A DNA stretch of 40,972 nt from Bacteroidetes bacterium QS_3_64_15 (lineage in GTDB: Bacteria > Bacteroidota > Rhodothermia > Rhodothermales > Salinibacteraceae), in NCBI GenBank assembly GCA_003022565.1, contig PXTN01000023.1, forward strand, positions 1 to 40,972, given 5' to 3'. This document shows positions 24,485-33,587 of the stretch, piece by piece. Each line of letters starts with the position of its first letter. Position 1 is the stretch's first letter. The notes below the pieces were generated by a model. That model saw only the letters and a list, made by a program, of their open reading frames with translations, did not search any database and was not told the origin of the DNA. The position numbers were made by a program, and so were the translations under genes.

Positions 24485-25637
24485 CTACACGTCCAGCACG
24501 TCGCGAAGGCCCTGGACGAAGCGGTCAATTTCGTCCTCCGTGTTGTAGTAGTGCACTGAGGCGCGCACGAGGTCGGGCAGGGCGCGGGCCTCGGCGTCGA
24601 GGCGGGTGGAGCTGGGCGTGGACACCGAAACGTTGATATCCCGCTCGCGGAGGGCGGCCTGGATCGCCGGGGCGTTGAGGGGCTCGGCGCTGAAGGTCGT
24701 GATGCCGCAGCGGACCCGGCCCTGGTCGTGGACCGTGACGCCGGGAAGCGCACTCAGTTTGCTGCGCAGGGTGCGGGCGAGGTGCCGATTGCGGTCGAAA
24801 ATGGCGTCCAGGCCGCGATCGAGCGCGTACTCGACGGCCGTGCCGAGGGCGACCTGCCCCGCCACGTGGCTCTCCCACGTCTCGAACCGGCGGGCATCGG
24901 GGTGGACCTCATACGTGTCGGGGCCGGTCCAGGTGGCGGCGTGCAGGTCGAGGAGGGGCGGCTCCAGGCGCTCGATCCAGTCGCGCCGGACGTAGAGGAA
25001 GCCGGTCCCCCGCGGCCCGCGCAGGTACTTGCGCCCGGTGGCCGAGAGCATCGTGCAGCCGAGTTCGTTGACCGGGAGCGGCATCTGTCCGGCCGACTGG
25101 CAGGCGTCGAGCAGCATCGGCACCCCCGCTGCCGTGGACGAGCCCGCCGTTCGTGGGCACGTGGGTGAGGGCGATGAGCGCCACCTGGTCGTCCATCATT
25201 GACCGGAGCGCCTCCACGTCGATCTCGCCCGTCTCGGTGCTGGGGACCACGTCGACCGTCGCTCCCGTCCGCTCGGTCACCTGGAGGCAGGCGATGTGGT
25301 TGCTGGCGTAGGCGGCCCGGGAGGTGAGAATGCGGTCGCCCTCGGCGAACGGCATCGCGTAGAAAGCCATGTCCCAGGCCCGCGTCGCGTTTTCGAGGAG
25401 GGCCACCTCGTCGGCGTCGCAGCCGAGCATGCGGGCGATCGCGTCGTACGTGTTTCGGAGCTGCTCGTCGGCCTCGTCCGCTGCTTCGTAGCCACCAATC
25501 GCGGCCTCCCGCTTCAGGTGGGTCACCTGCGCGTCGAGGACCGACTGCGGCGGGAGCGCAGCGCCGGCGTTGTTGAAGTGGAGGACATTGTTGGTGCCGG
25601 GCGTCTCGGCGCGGAGCTGGTCGACGTCGAAAGGCAT
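24485..25637 (-). pseudogene. Class V aminotransferase (SufS/CefD-like), frameshifted by short deletion
   Basis: A PLP-dependent class V aminotransferase/cysteine-desulfurase-like gene in two frames. The first part starts at ATG 25637 (MPFDVDQLRAETPGTNNVLHFNNAGAALPP) and runs in frame to ALTHVPTNGGLV near 25140. The second part continues in another frame with AAGVPMLLDACQSAGQ, then SATGRKYLRGPRGTGFLYV, which contains the PLP lysine, and ends at 24485. Between GLV and AAGVP, family members usually have about 11 residues; only four bases remain here. So about 29 bases are missing and the frame is shifted. The rest of the protein is well preserved, so the loss looks recent. The native protein would have had roughly 390 residues. 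Confidence 0.85.
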
Positions 25638-25731
25638 CGCTCTGCGTGTGGGCGTTTTGGCGTGTGGGCGTGTCTCTATCCCCCGTTCGTTGTGACTCCT
25701 CGCGTTGGCGCTCCGTTCGGACCGACGCGGC

Positions 25732-25855
25732 CTCCCGCGTCCCCGCGTCCCCGCGTCCCCGCGTCCCCCTCGTTCAACGTTCAACGTACCACGTTCAACG
25801 CAAAACGCCTCCCAGTGTCCCCACGCCCTTTCCCCCACTCCCCCATTCTCCTCTG
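25732..25855 (-). repeat. Minisatellite, opposite strand of the 21195 and 40781 tracts
   Basis: Reading the minus strand it contains GGGGGAATGGGGGAGT-type units, then GTTGAACG units, then four or five perfect GACGCGGGG units. A stretch of about 35 bp (CGTTGAACGTGGTACGTTGA and onward) is almost identical to part of 40781-40918, and the AATGGGGGAG part matches 21195-21292. It fills the gap between the aminotransferase start and the metE leader. Confidence 0.75.
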
Positions 25856-26025
25856 GACTCACCCAACAGCAGTTCCTCCCCCTCGTTCGCGCTCCATGCG
25901 ATCCTCGACTCTCGAACATCGAATGTGGATGTTTTGGGAAATGAGCGGAACGGGGGTAACAATTGCGAGGCCTCCCGTACATCTTGTAGTCTGCACTTGT
26001 CACACAACCGACCCCCCTTACGTCT
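25856..26025 (+). other. Intergenic region upstream of metE
   Basis: About 170 bp without a gene and less GC-rich than its surroundings. A possible Bacteroidota-type promoter is TTTTG (25932-25936) with TAACAATTG (25957-25965), 20 bases apart, resembling the TTTG / TAnnTTTG consensus, but the match is imperfect. No B12-box or SAM-riboswitch core motif is recognised here. Confidence 0.3.
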
Positions 26026-28353
26026 ATGGCGACGGCAACCAACCTTGGCTTCCCCCGCATCGGCGCCCACCGCGAACTCAAACGGGCCGTGGAAGGGTAC
26101 TGGAACGGCGACCTTACGAAAGAGGAGCTCCGCGACGCGGCCCGGGCGCTCCGCACGTCCCATTGGTCCACGCAGCAGGACCTCGGGCTCGACGTGGTGC
26201 CCTCCAACGACTTCTCGTACTACGATCAGGTCCTCGACGCCTGCGCGATGGTCGGCGCCGTCCCGGAGCGGTTTCCGTGGGACGGAACCGAGGTCGACCT
26301 CGACACCTACTTCGCCATGGCCCGTGGCCTGCAGGAGAAGGACCTGGCGGGCGAGGGCTCTGGCGTGCAGGCGATGGAGATGACGAAGTGGTTCGACACA
26401 AACTACCACTACATCGTCCCCGAATTTTCGCGGGACACTGAGTTCTCGCTTTCCTCGACGAAGGTGATCGACGAGTACGAGGAGGCCAAGGCGCAGGGCG
26501 TCGAGACGCGCCCGGTCCTCATCGGGCCCGTCTCGTTTCTGCTGCTCGGCAAGACGCAGGAGGGCGATCTCGACGCGCTCGATCTGCTCGGCGACCTGCT
26601 GCCGGTCTACGCCGAGGTGCTTCGTGAACTGGCCGACGCTGGTTGCGAGGCCGTGCAGCTCGACGAGCCCAACCTCGTCCTCGATCTGAGCGACGAGGAG
26701 CGCGCCGCCGTCGACACGGCCTACGAGGCGCTTTCCCGACAGCTGTCGGGACTGGACCTCGACCTGCACGTCGCCACCTACTTCGGCGGCCTGGAGGACA
26801 ACCTGCCCACGGCCCTCAACCTGCCGATCGACGCCCTGCACCTCGACCTCGTCCGGGCGCCGGGCCAGCTGGAAGACGCCCTCGACCACGGCGTGCCCGA
26901 CGACCTGAGCCTCTCGCTCGGCGTCATCGACGGGCGCAACGTGTGGCGGGCCGACCTCGATACTCTCCTCGACACGGTCGAGACGGCGGTCGGCGCCCTC
27001 GGCTCGGATCGCGTGCTGGTGGGGCCGTCCTGTTCATTGCTGCACGTGCCGGTCGACCTCGACACGGAGCCGGCCCTGAGCGACGAGATGAAGCAGTGGT
27101 TTGCCTTCGCCACGCAGAAGATTGAGGAGATCGTGGCGCTCGCCGAGCGGTCCCGACAGCCGTCGGAAAGCGAGGAGGCCACCGAGGCGCTCTTCGCGAA
27201 GAGCCGCCAGGCCCGCCAGGCCCGCGCCCAGTCCGACTGGATCAACGACGCCGCCGTGCAGGACCGCGTGGCCGACATCGGCGCGTCGATGACCGAGCGC
27301 AACTCCTCCCATGCCAGCCGCCGCCCCCTGCAGCGCGACGCCCTGGACCTGCCGACGCTCCCCACCACCACGATCGGCTCCTACCCGCAGACCGACGACG
27401 TGCGGCGCATGCGGGCGAAGTACAAGAAGGACGAGATCTCGCGCGAGGAGTACGAGGACTTCATCGAAGAACAGATCGCCGACACCATCGCCGCGCAGGA
27501 GGAGATTGGGCTCGACGTGCTCGTCCACGGTGAGAGCGAGCGCGGGGACATGGTCGAGTACTTTGGCCGTCAGCTCGACGGCTTCCTCTTCACCGAGAAT
27601 GGCTGGGTGCAGAGCTACGGCAGCCGCTGCGTGCGCCCGCCCATCATCGCCGGCGACGTGAGCCGCCCCGAGCCGATGACGACGCGCTGGCTCTCCTACG
27701 CCAACGACCAGACCGACCAGCCCGTGAAGGGCATGCTCACCGGGCCGGTCACGATGCTGCAGTGGTCCTTCGTGCGCGACGACCAGCCGCGGGCCGAGAC
27801 GTGCCGCCAGATTGCGCTCGCCATTCGTGACGAGGTGCTCGACCTGGAAGAGGGGGGCATCCAGGCCATCCAGATCGACGAGCCCGCGTTCCGCGAGGGG
27901 CTGCCCCTCCGCGAGAGCCAGTGGGACGACTACCTCGACTGGGCCGTCGAATGCTTCCGGCTCGCCTCCTGTGGGGTCCGCGACGAGACGCAGATCCACA
28001 CCCACATGTGCTACTCCGAGTTCAACGACATCATCGAGGCGATCGCCGACATGGACGCGGACGTGATCTCCGTGGAGGCCTCGCGCTCGAAGATGGAGTT
28101 GCTCGACTCGTTCGACGAGTTTGACTACCCGAACGAGATCGGCCCCGGCGTCTACGACATCCACTCCCCCCGGGTGCCGAGCGTGGAGGAGATGGAAGCC
28201 CTCATCCAGAAGGCCCTGGAGGTGCTCGACCCGGAGCAGATGTGGGTCAACCCCGACTGCGGCCTCAAGACGCGCCGCTGGGTGGAGGTGCGGCCCTCCC
28301 TCGAAAACATGGTGCAGGCCGCCGAGAACGTGCGCGAGCCGGCGGTGGCGTGA
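26026..28353 (+). CDS. metE: Cobalamin-independent methionine synthase
   Basis: A 775-residue 5-methyltetrahydropteroyltriglutamate-homocysteine S-methyltransferase, which makes methionine without B12. Two TIM-barrel halves are visible. The N-terminal half starts NLGFPRIGAHRELKRAVEGYW. The catalytic C-terminal half starts near residue 445 (LPTTTIGSYPQTDDVRRMR). The zinc site is intact: His and Cys in THMCYSEFNDI (about residue 660) and the last Cys in WVNPDCGLKTR (about residue 744). The length is typical. The start ATG directly precedes ATATNLGFPRIG. The protein is strongly acidic, as in salt-in halophiles. It is convergent with the sensor-kinase gene, and the palindromic repeat at 28356-28434 separates the two 3' ends. 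Confidence 0.97.
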   Translation: MATATNLGFPRIGAHRELKRAVEGYWNGDLTKEELRDAARALRTSHWSTQQDLGLDVVPSNDFSYYDQVLDACAMVGAVPERFPWDGTEVDLDTYFAMARGLQEKDLAGEGSGVQAMEMTKWFDTNYHYIVPEFSRDTEFSLSSTKVIDEYEEAKAQGVETRPVLIGPVSFLLLGKTQEGDLDALDLLGDLLPVYAEVLRELADAGCEAVQLDEPNLVLDLSDEERAAVDTAYEALSRQLSGLDLDLHVATYFGGLEDNLPTALNLPIDALHLDLVRAPGQLEDALDHGVPDDLSLSLGVIDGRNVWRADLDTLLDTVETAVGALGSDRVLVGPSCSLLHVPVDLDTEPALSDEMKQWFAFATQKIEEIVALAERSRQPSESEEATEALFAKSRQARQARAQSDWINDAAVQDRVADIGASMTERNSSHASRRPLQRDALDLPTLPTTTIGSYPQTDDVRRMRAKYKKDEISREEYEDFIEEQIADTIAAQEEIGLDVLVHGESERGDMVEYFGRQLDGFLFTENGWVQSYGSRCVRPPIIAGDVSRPEPMTTRWLSYANDQTDQPVKGMLTGPVTMLQWSFVRDDQPRAETCRQIALAIRDEVLDLEEGGIQAIQIDEPAFREGLPLRESQWDDYLDWAVECFRLASCGVRDETQIHTHMCYSEFNDIIEAIADMDADVISVEASRSKMELLDSFDEFDYPNEIGPGVYDIHSPRVPSVEEMEALIQKALEVLDPEQMWVNPDCGLKTRRWVEVRPSLENMVQAAENVREPAVA

Positions 28354-28355
28354 GT

Positions 28356-28434
28356 TGTGATCCGTGATGCGTGAACCGTGAGTTGCCGGATTGGCCGACG
28401 GACCGTCTCACGCATCACGTCCTCACGCATCACG
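28356..28434. repeat. REP-like palindrome between convergent genes
   Basis: CGTGATGCGTGA (28363-28374) is the exact complement of TCACGCATCACG, which occurs twice, at 28408-28419 and 28423-28434, 15 bp apart. The same palindromic block lies inside the direct repeats at 4215 and 5776. It can form a strong hairpin on either strand between the metE and sensor-kinase 3' ends and may end transcription or block exonucleases, although no U-tract follows. The kinase stop codon (28430-28432) lies inside it. Confidence 0.75.
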
Positions 28435-31400
28435 TGTCCGAGGCGTCATCGCGTTCGCCTGTAGCCGTAGCGTCCCGAGGCAGCCGTACGGTGAAGCACG
28501 TGCCCACGCCTTTCTCGGTGTCCACCGCGATGGAGCCCTCCATCTCGGTGACCAGGCGGTCGACGATGGCGAGCCCGAGCCCGCTGCCCTCGTGGGAGCG
28601 GTCCGTACCGGTGGATTCCTGCTCAAAGGCGTTGAACAGCGTCGCCACCTCGGCCGGATCCATCCCAATCCCGGTGTCCTCGACCTCCAGTACAGCCGCG
28701 TCGTCTTCTCGGCGGACGCGAATGCAGGCGCACCCCCCGGCCTCGGTGTACTTGATGGCGTTGCTGAGCAGGTTGTGCTGGATGCGCCGGAGGGCCCCCT
28801 GATCGACGTGGACCCACACCGGCGAGTCCGGGAGCTCGGCCTGGAGGGGGACGCCCGCATCCTTTGCTTTCTGCCGCATCAGGTCCATCGTGTCGCGGAC
28901 CTCTTCGGTAAGCTCGACGGACTTGGGAGAGAGGGTCATCGAGCCGGCCTCCAGTTGTGAGAGGTCGAGCACGGAGTCGAGCGTTTCGAGCAGTCGGGTT
29001 CCGCTCTTTGAAATGTAATGAGCGAACTCCTCGATGGGCGTCTCCTGAGGGTCCGGATCGGAGGCCGCGTCCCCGATGGCGTCGGCGAAGCCGAGAATCG
29101 AGGTCAGGGGCGTGCGAATTTCGTGGCTCATGTTGGCGAGGAAGGCCGACTTCAGACGGTTCATTTCCTCGGCCTCTTCCTTGGCGGCCTTCAACTGCTC
29201 CTTTCGTCGCTTGCGGTCGTCGATGTCCTCGATCATCCCGATCACTTGCGTCTTGCCGGGTCCCTCGTACGGGGACAGGGTGAGGCTGCCCCAGAACGTC
29301 GTGCCCTCCGCGCGAACGAACCGCCGCTCGAGATCGGTGCACTCGTCGTCCGGCCCGGCGGAGCCTTCGACGAGCGGTTCGTCGGCGAGCGGAGCCTCCG
29401 TATGCGTCATCGCCTCCAGGGACTGTCCCTGCAGCGCCTCCGCGTCGCGCGCCAGCATGCGCCGGAGCGCTGGGTTGCTTTCGAGCACGTGCCCGTCCTC
29501 GTCGAGAAGCGCGATGCCGATGCCCGCGTTTTCGAAGATGCCCCGGAACCGCTGCTCATTGCGCCGAAGGGCCTGCTCCTGGTCGATGCGATCGAGGACC
29601 ACCGAGGCGTGGGTTGAGAGGATCTCGAGAAGGCGGAGATCAAATTCAGGGATGCCCCCGGCGTCGTCGGTGCCAATCGAGAGGAGGCCGTGTCCGGCAA
29701 TGGGAAGGAAGGCGGCGGTGTGGAGATCGCCCTGGTCGATGGACAGGTTCGCCTCGTGCAGGTTCTCGGCCACGACGGTCTCGCCGGTGCGGCAGGCGCG
29801 AACAATCTGGGCCTCCGGGTCTCCCGCCGGCGTTGACAGATCAGACAGGGACGTGCGAGCGTCGGGGGACAGGTGGGCGGGGACCAGGGGAGGATCCTCG
29901 GAGAGCTGAATGCTATTGAGGGGATAGTCGAACGTCTCGCGGACGACGTCTTCAATTCGCTGCGTCACGCGCTCCTCGTCGTCGGCCCGGAGGAGACGTT
30001 CGGTGGCGGTGTAGAGGGCTTCTGTTTTTTGCTCCCGCTCGCGCAGGGCGCGCTCCCGCTCTTTCCGCTCTGTCACGTCGACGAACATCACGTATCCCTC
30101 CGTGCGCTCCCCTTCTCGGTACCGGGCAGCAAAGTGAAGCTGGAAGGTGCGCAGGCCGTCCGGCGTCTTCCGTTGCGTCTCGGTGTAGTGGGGGCCCTCC
30201 TCAGAGGCCTGCTGGATGAGGGAGCCCATTGGCGAAGGATCATCGTCGGGGCCGATCAGGGCGCCCATGTTCTCGCCGTGCACAGACGCGGCGTCGTGGC
30301 CGAAGACCTCCTCGAACGCTCGGTTGACGGTCTGCACCTGGGTCCCGTCGTCGGTGAGCACGCCCTGCACCACAGGGGTCGGAAGATTCTGGAACAAGGT
30401 TTCGAAGCGGTCGCGTTCTCGCTGCAGATCCTGCTCCCGCTCTTTCAGGTCGCTGATGTCGGTGACGACTCCGTCCACGTACGCCACCTCGCCGTCCTCG
30501 TCGTGCACGACCGTGCCGTCCAAGAGCCCGGTAAAGGTCGATCCGTCCGTCCGACGAAACGTCACCTCCTGGGCGTCGCTCGACTCTGCCGCAGCAGCAC
30601 GAAACAGGGGCGAAGACGCCTCGGTGTGGGCGTAGAGGGCAGGGGGGGCGAGCCCAAGGACGTCGTCCACCGAAGGGTACCCAAACATGTGGGCAAAGGC
30701 TTCATTGGCGTAGACCAGCCCGTCGTCGGGGGCGATCCGGTAGATGCCGTCGTTGACGTTTTCGGTGATCGATTGGAGGAGTCGTTTGCCCTCACGGAGC
30801 CGCCCCTCCATGGCGTGCCGCTCGGTAATGTCCTGGAGCGTGCCGATGAGCCGCACGGTGTCGTCGAATCGCTCGCGGGCCTTCCCCCGGATGTGCACCC
30901 ACCGTCGTTTGCCCTCGGCCGTGTCCACCGGCGTTTCCAGGGCAAAAGGGTCTCCTGCCTGTAAGCAGCGGACGAGGGCCGCCTTGAGGTCGTCCCGCGC
31001 GGTGGGCGGGTACAGACGGAGGCTCGTTTCCGCGTCGAACGTCACGTCGGTGGGCAAATCGAGGATCCGGTAGAGCTCTTCGGTGCCCTGCACCTCATCG
31101 GCGTCCGGGTCGTACTCCCAGCCGCCGACCTGGGCCACGGACTGTACCCGTCGGAGCAGGTCGCGGTTTTTCTGGAGGGAGGCTTGGGCGAAGGCGAACG
31201 CCCGGTGGCGGCGATAGAGCGCCGCGCAGGTGGCCGTGATGAGGACGGAGCTCCCCCCAATGAACGCCAGGTGGCGGGCCATCTCGGCCGTGAGCACCGG
31301 CGCGCCCGTCCACGCCAGTCCGGAGGGGCCGAGCACGTACACGATGACCGCGACGAGCCCGCCAATGCCAAGCACCTGCAGGGGGCGCAACGGCACGATG

Positions 31401-31843
31401 GCGACGATCACCAGATACATCGGAACGACGTACCCGGTCCCGAATGTGCTTCGCAGCGCGGCCTCGAACGTCGCGACGGTCGCGGTTAGGAGCACCGCGC
31501 CGCCCCCGAAGAGCCGCCCTGCCTGCAGGCTGCATTCCATCTGGGCCAGAACGAGGGCGATAACGCTGAGTGCGGCGACGATCAGCGTGCCGGAGGCGAC
31601 GATTTGGTACTCCAGCCCCGCGGACTGGAAATTTTTGTACGTCCAGTGGATCTCGTAGCCGAGGCCGAGCACGCTGAGGCCCACGTACAAGAGGGTGCCC
31701 ACCAGCCCGATGGCGCCGCACTGGCGGAGGCCGGTGTGGAGAATATCCGTGAGGATCGACCGAAAGTCTGGGTCCCGTTCCTGGGTCTTGGAGACGACGA
31801 AAAATTGCCAGAGGGCCGTCTCCGATGCGTCCGTGCGATCCAT
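28430..31843 (-). CDS. Membrane multi-PAS/GAF hybrid-less sensor histidine kinase
   Basis: A 1137-residue sensor kinase. Five or six membrane segments lie at ~40-215 (for example LIVAALSVIALVLAQ and VLGIGGLVAVIVYVLG). They are followed by PAS domains at ~235-345, ~350-470 and ~485-610 (each ending in a VTDISDLKERE- or DVTERKERE-type linker), a GAF-like domain at ~620-770, and a further PAS at ~775-890. HisKA has the phosphoacceptor His in FLANMSHEIRTPLTSILGF. HATPase_c has the N box LLSNAIKYTEAGG, the G1 box DTGIGM and the G2 box GSGLGLAIVD. There is no receiver domain and no adjacent response-regulator gene. The signal is unknown. The ATG at 31843 (MDRTDASETALWQFF) is chosen; the longer open frame upstream runs into a decayed duplicate of the same N-terminus. 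Confidence 0.92.
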   Translation of the reverse strand: MDRTDASETALWQFFVVSKTQERDPDFRSILTDILHTGLRQCGAIGLVGTLLYVGLSVLGLGYEIHWTYKNFQSAGLEYQIVASGTLIVAALSVIALVLAQMECSLQAGRLFGGGAVLLTATVATFEAALRSTFGTGYVVPMYLVIVAIVPLRPLQVLGIGGLVAVIVYVLGPSGLAWTGAPVLTAEMARHLAFIGGSSVLITATCAALYRRHRAFAFAQASLQKNRDLLRRVQSVAQVGGWEYDPDADEVQGTEELYRILDLPTDVTFDAETSLRLYPPTARDDLKAALVRCLQAGDPFALETPVDTAEGKRRWVHIRGKARERFDDTVRLIGTLQDITERHAMEGRLREGKRLLQSITENVNDGIYRIAPDDGLVYANEAFAHMFGYPSVDDVLGLAPPALYAHTEASSPLFRAAAAESSDAQEVTFRRTDGSTFTGLLDGTVVHDEDGEVAYVDGVVTDISDLKEREQDLQRERDRFETLFQNLPTPVVQGVLTDDGTQVQTVNRAFEEVFGHDAASVHGENMGALIGPDDDPSPMGSLIQQASEEGPHYTETQRKTPDGLRTFQLHFAARYREGERTEGYVMFVDVTERKERERALREREQKTEALYTATERLLRADDEERVTQRIEDVVRETFDYPLNSIQLSEDPPLVPAHLSPDARTSLSDLSTPAGDPEAQIVRACRTGETVVAENLHEANLSIDQGDLHTAAFLPIAGHGLLSIGTDDAGGIPEFDLRLLEILSTHASVVLDRIDQEQALRRNEQRFRGIFENAGIGIALLDEDGHVLESNPALRRMLARDAEALQGQSLEAMTHTEAPLADEPLVEGSAGPDDECTDLERRFVRAEGTTFWGSLTLSPYEGPGKTQVIGMIEDIDDRKRRKEQLKAAKEEAEEMNRLKSAFLANMSHEIRTPLTSILGFADAIGDAASDPDPQETPIEEFAHYISKSGTRLLETLDSVLDLSQLEAGSMTLSPKSVELTEEVRDTMDLMRQKAKDAGVPLQAELPDSPVWVHVDQGALRRIQHNLLSNAIKYTEAGGCACIRVRREDDAAVLEVEDTGIGMDPAEVATLFNAFEQESTGTDRSHEGSGLGLAIVDRLVTEMEGSIAVDTEKGVGTCFTVRLPRDATATGERDDASDT

Positions 31844-31929
31844 TCGCCAGAGCTGTTCTGTAGGAAGGAAGTGCGTATCTGCGGGACAAGGATCATACCA
31901 GACGGTCCTCAGAACGGCCCCGTTGCACG

Positions 31930-32191
31930 GCAGTCGCAGAAGGCCGGCGATACCAATTTTCTGGTCAACGCCAGCATTCCCGACCGCCTCGCAGGTCCAG
32001 GTCCCATCATGTCCGAGGCCAAAGACGCTGAGGCCCACGTACAGAAGGGCGGCAACGGGCCCAATCGTGCCGCACTGGCAGAGGCCGGTGTGCAACACGT
32101 GGGCCGGAACCGACCGTACGTCCGGATCCCGTTCGCGGAAGGAGGAGAACAGTTGCGATGTGTCCGGACGCGTGGTTAACTACGTAGACAT
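31930..32191 (-). pseudogene. Decayed duplicate of the sensor-kinase N-terminus
   Basis: Reading the minus strand, FRERDPDVRSV and then VLHTGLCQCGTIGPVAALLY and VGLSVFGLGHDGTWT closely parallel residues ~20-90 of the downstream kinase (TQERDPDFRSI, ILHTGLRQCGAIGLVGTLLY, VGLSVLGLGYEIHWT). An in-frame ATG at 32191 is followed three codons later by TAG, and similarity stops near 31930 after about 85 residues. It looks like a truncated tandem duplicate or the remains of a second related kinase. It is open into the intact kinase frame, so a long fused reading frame exists but is not a real start. Confidence 0.75.
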
Positions 32192-32575
32192 GCAAACATA
32201 CCTTCGCTCGAGAGTCATCCCGATAGGAATCGAGGACAATGTTCTGAGCGACCGACGACCGAGGGACGAAGCGAGCCGAAGGAACCCTTTAGGCCCCCTC
32301 GATTCCGCTTCGCCCCCCAGGAGTACTCGTCCTGCACGCAGCATGACCCCGACCCTCGCGTTCGCTCCCAGGCACTCGAAAGCGCTTCTTCACTACGCTC
32401 TGGGCACAGCCCAGAGACTACTCGGAATGGCTCATTGTTAAGGTTCTGTTGCGTGTCTACCTAGGCGGCATGACCGAAGAAATGTCTCAGCCTTTTAGAG
32501 GATCAAGGACCATGCCAAGGTGATCGCTGCGAAGGCACAGTAGAAAGACAGTAGAACGTACGGAGGCCATCGCAA
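32192..32575. other. Gene-poor spacer with a possible membrane-peptide relic
   Basis: Most of this stretch (32192-32494) is less GC-rich than its neighbours and shows no gene I recognise. On the minus strand, directly after the dehydratase stop, a 26-codon frame (32575-32495, TTG first) encodes one hydrophobic segment (VLLSFYCAFAAITLAWSLIL) ending in TAA. It could be the leftover C-terminus of a membrane protein or a very small membrane peptide; there is no Shine-Dalgarno. Insertion-sequence scars are possible, but no terminal repeats could be confirmed. Confidence 0.35.
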
Positions 32576-33574
32576 TCAGGCAACGTCGTACTCCTCGAAG
32601 AGCTCGGTCGCGCGCGGGAGGTCCACGTTGCCGCCGCTAACGACCACGCCAATCCGCCGGTCGCGGCCCGGCACCGCGCCGTCGAGCAGGGCCGCGGCGC
32701 CGAGCGCCCCCGTCGGCTCCACGACGATCTTCATCCGCTCCCAGAGCCGGTGCATGGCGCGGACGAGCGCGGCGTCCGAAACGGTGACCATGTCGTCGGC
32801 GTGCTCCAGGACGAGGGGAAACGTCACGTCGCCGAGATAGGGAGTGCGGGCGCCGTCGGCCACCGTGTCGGGATCCTCTACGGTCTGCAGCTCGCCGGAG
32901 TGAAACGAGCGGGTGGCGTCGTCGCCCGCTTCCGGCTCCACGCCGACGACGGTACAGTCCGGGGCGTGGTGCCCGGCCGCCAGGGCACAGCCGGAGAGGA
33001 GCCCACCGCCCCCGCAGCAGACGAGCAGCACGTCGAGGCCCTCCACCTGACGGCACAGCTCGTCGCCCACGGTGCCCTGCCCGGCCACCACGTTCGGGTG
33101 GTCGTAGGGTGGCACGAGGGTGAGCCCGCGCTCCTCGGCGAGCCGCCGGCCCAACTCCTCACGGACGGTGGTCTCGGGATCATACTCGACGACCTCGGCC
33201 CCGTAGCCCCGCGTGGCGTCGAGCTTCACCTGTGGCGCATTCTCGGGCATCACGATGGTCGCGTCCACGCCCAGCAGGCGGCCCGCCAGCGCCACGGCCT
33301 GCGCGTGGTTGCCCGACGAGTAGGCAATCACACCGCGGTCCTTGGCCTCGGGAGACAGCTGCGACACGGCGTTGTACCCGCCGCGGATCTTGAAGGCGCC
33401 GGTGCGCTGAAAATTCTCGCACTTAAAATGCACCTCCGCGCCGACCTGGGCGTCGATCGTGCGGGCCGTCAGAACCGGCGTCTCGTGGACCACGTCGTGG
33501 AGCCGCTCGGCCGCGGCGGCCACGTCGCGGTAGGTGACGGGGAGATCGGGGACATCGGTGGGGGCGGTAGGCAT
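32576..33574 (-). CDS. Threonine/serine dehydratase-like fold-II PLP enzyme
   Basis: A 332-residue PLP enzyme that probably deaminates L-threonine or L-serine to the 2-oxo acid. The PLP lysine is Lys62 in NFQRTGAFKIRGG. The substrate loop is SSGNHAQA, the phosphate-binding glycine loop is CCGGGGLLSG, and the end of the cofactor pocket is VVSGGNVDL. There is no C-terminal ACT regulatory domain, so it is of the short, biodegradative type and not isoleucine-regulated IlvA. Serine racemase and threo-3-hydroxyaspartate ammonia-lyase share this layout and cannot be told apart here. Its start is 13 bp after the HepT gene on the same strand, which may place it under transcription from the toxin-antitoxin operon. 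Confidence 0.9.
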   Translation of the reverse strand: MPTAPTDVPDLPVTYRDVAAAAERLHDVVHETPVLTARTIDAQVGAEVHFKCENFQRTGAFKIRGGYNAVSQLSPEAKDRGVIAYSSGNHAQAVALAGRLLGVDATIVMPENAPQVKLDATRGYGAEVVEYDPETTVREELGRRLAEERGLTLVPPYDHPNVVAGQGTVGDELCRQVEGLDVLLVCCGGGGLLSGCALAAGHHAPDCTVVGVEPEAGDDATRSFHSGELQTVEDPDTVADGARTPYLGDVTFPLVLEHADDMVTVSDAALVRAMHRLWERMKIVVEPTGALGAAALLDGAVPGRDRRIGVVVSGGNVDLPRATELFEEYDVA

Positions 33575-33587
33575 TCCGGGCGGGGAT

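Noticed and set aside
25870-26025. Possible B12 or SAM riboswitch before metE
   Set aside because: No conserved B12-box or SAM-box core and no clear aptamer-like stem set; only a weak promoter-like pair is seen.
27034-28164. A 376-codon minus-strand frame inside metE
   Set aside because: It is fully overlapped by the conserved catalytic half of metE; composition is shadow-like.
28430-32098. A 1222-residue version of the sensor kinase
   Set aside because: The added N-terminus is a decayed duplicate of residues ~30-90 plus non-coding spacer; ATG 31843 starts the intact copy.
32380-32460. GGTTCTGTTGCG resembling an IS6-family terminal repeat
   Set aside because: Only a short resemblance; no matching opposite end, target duplication or transposase was found.
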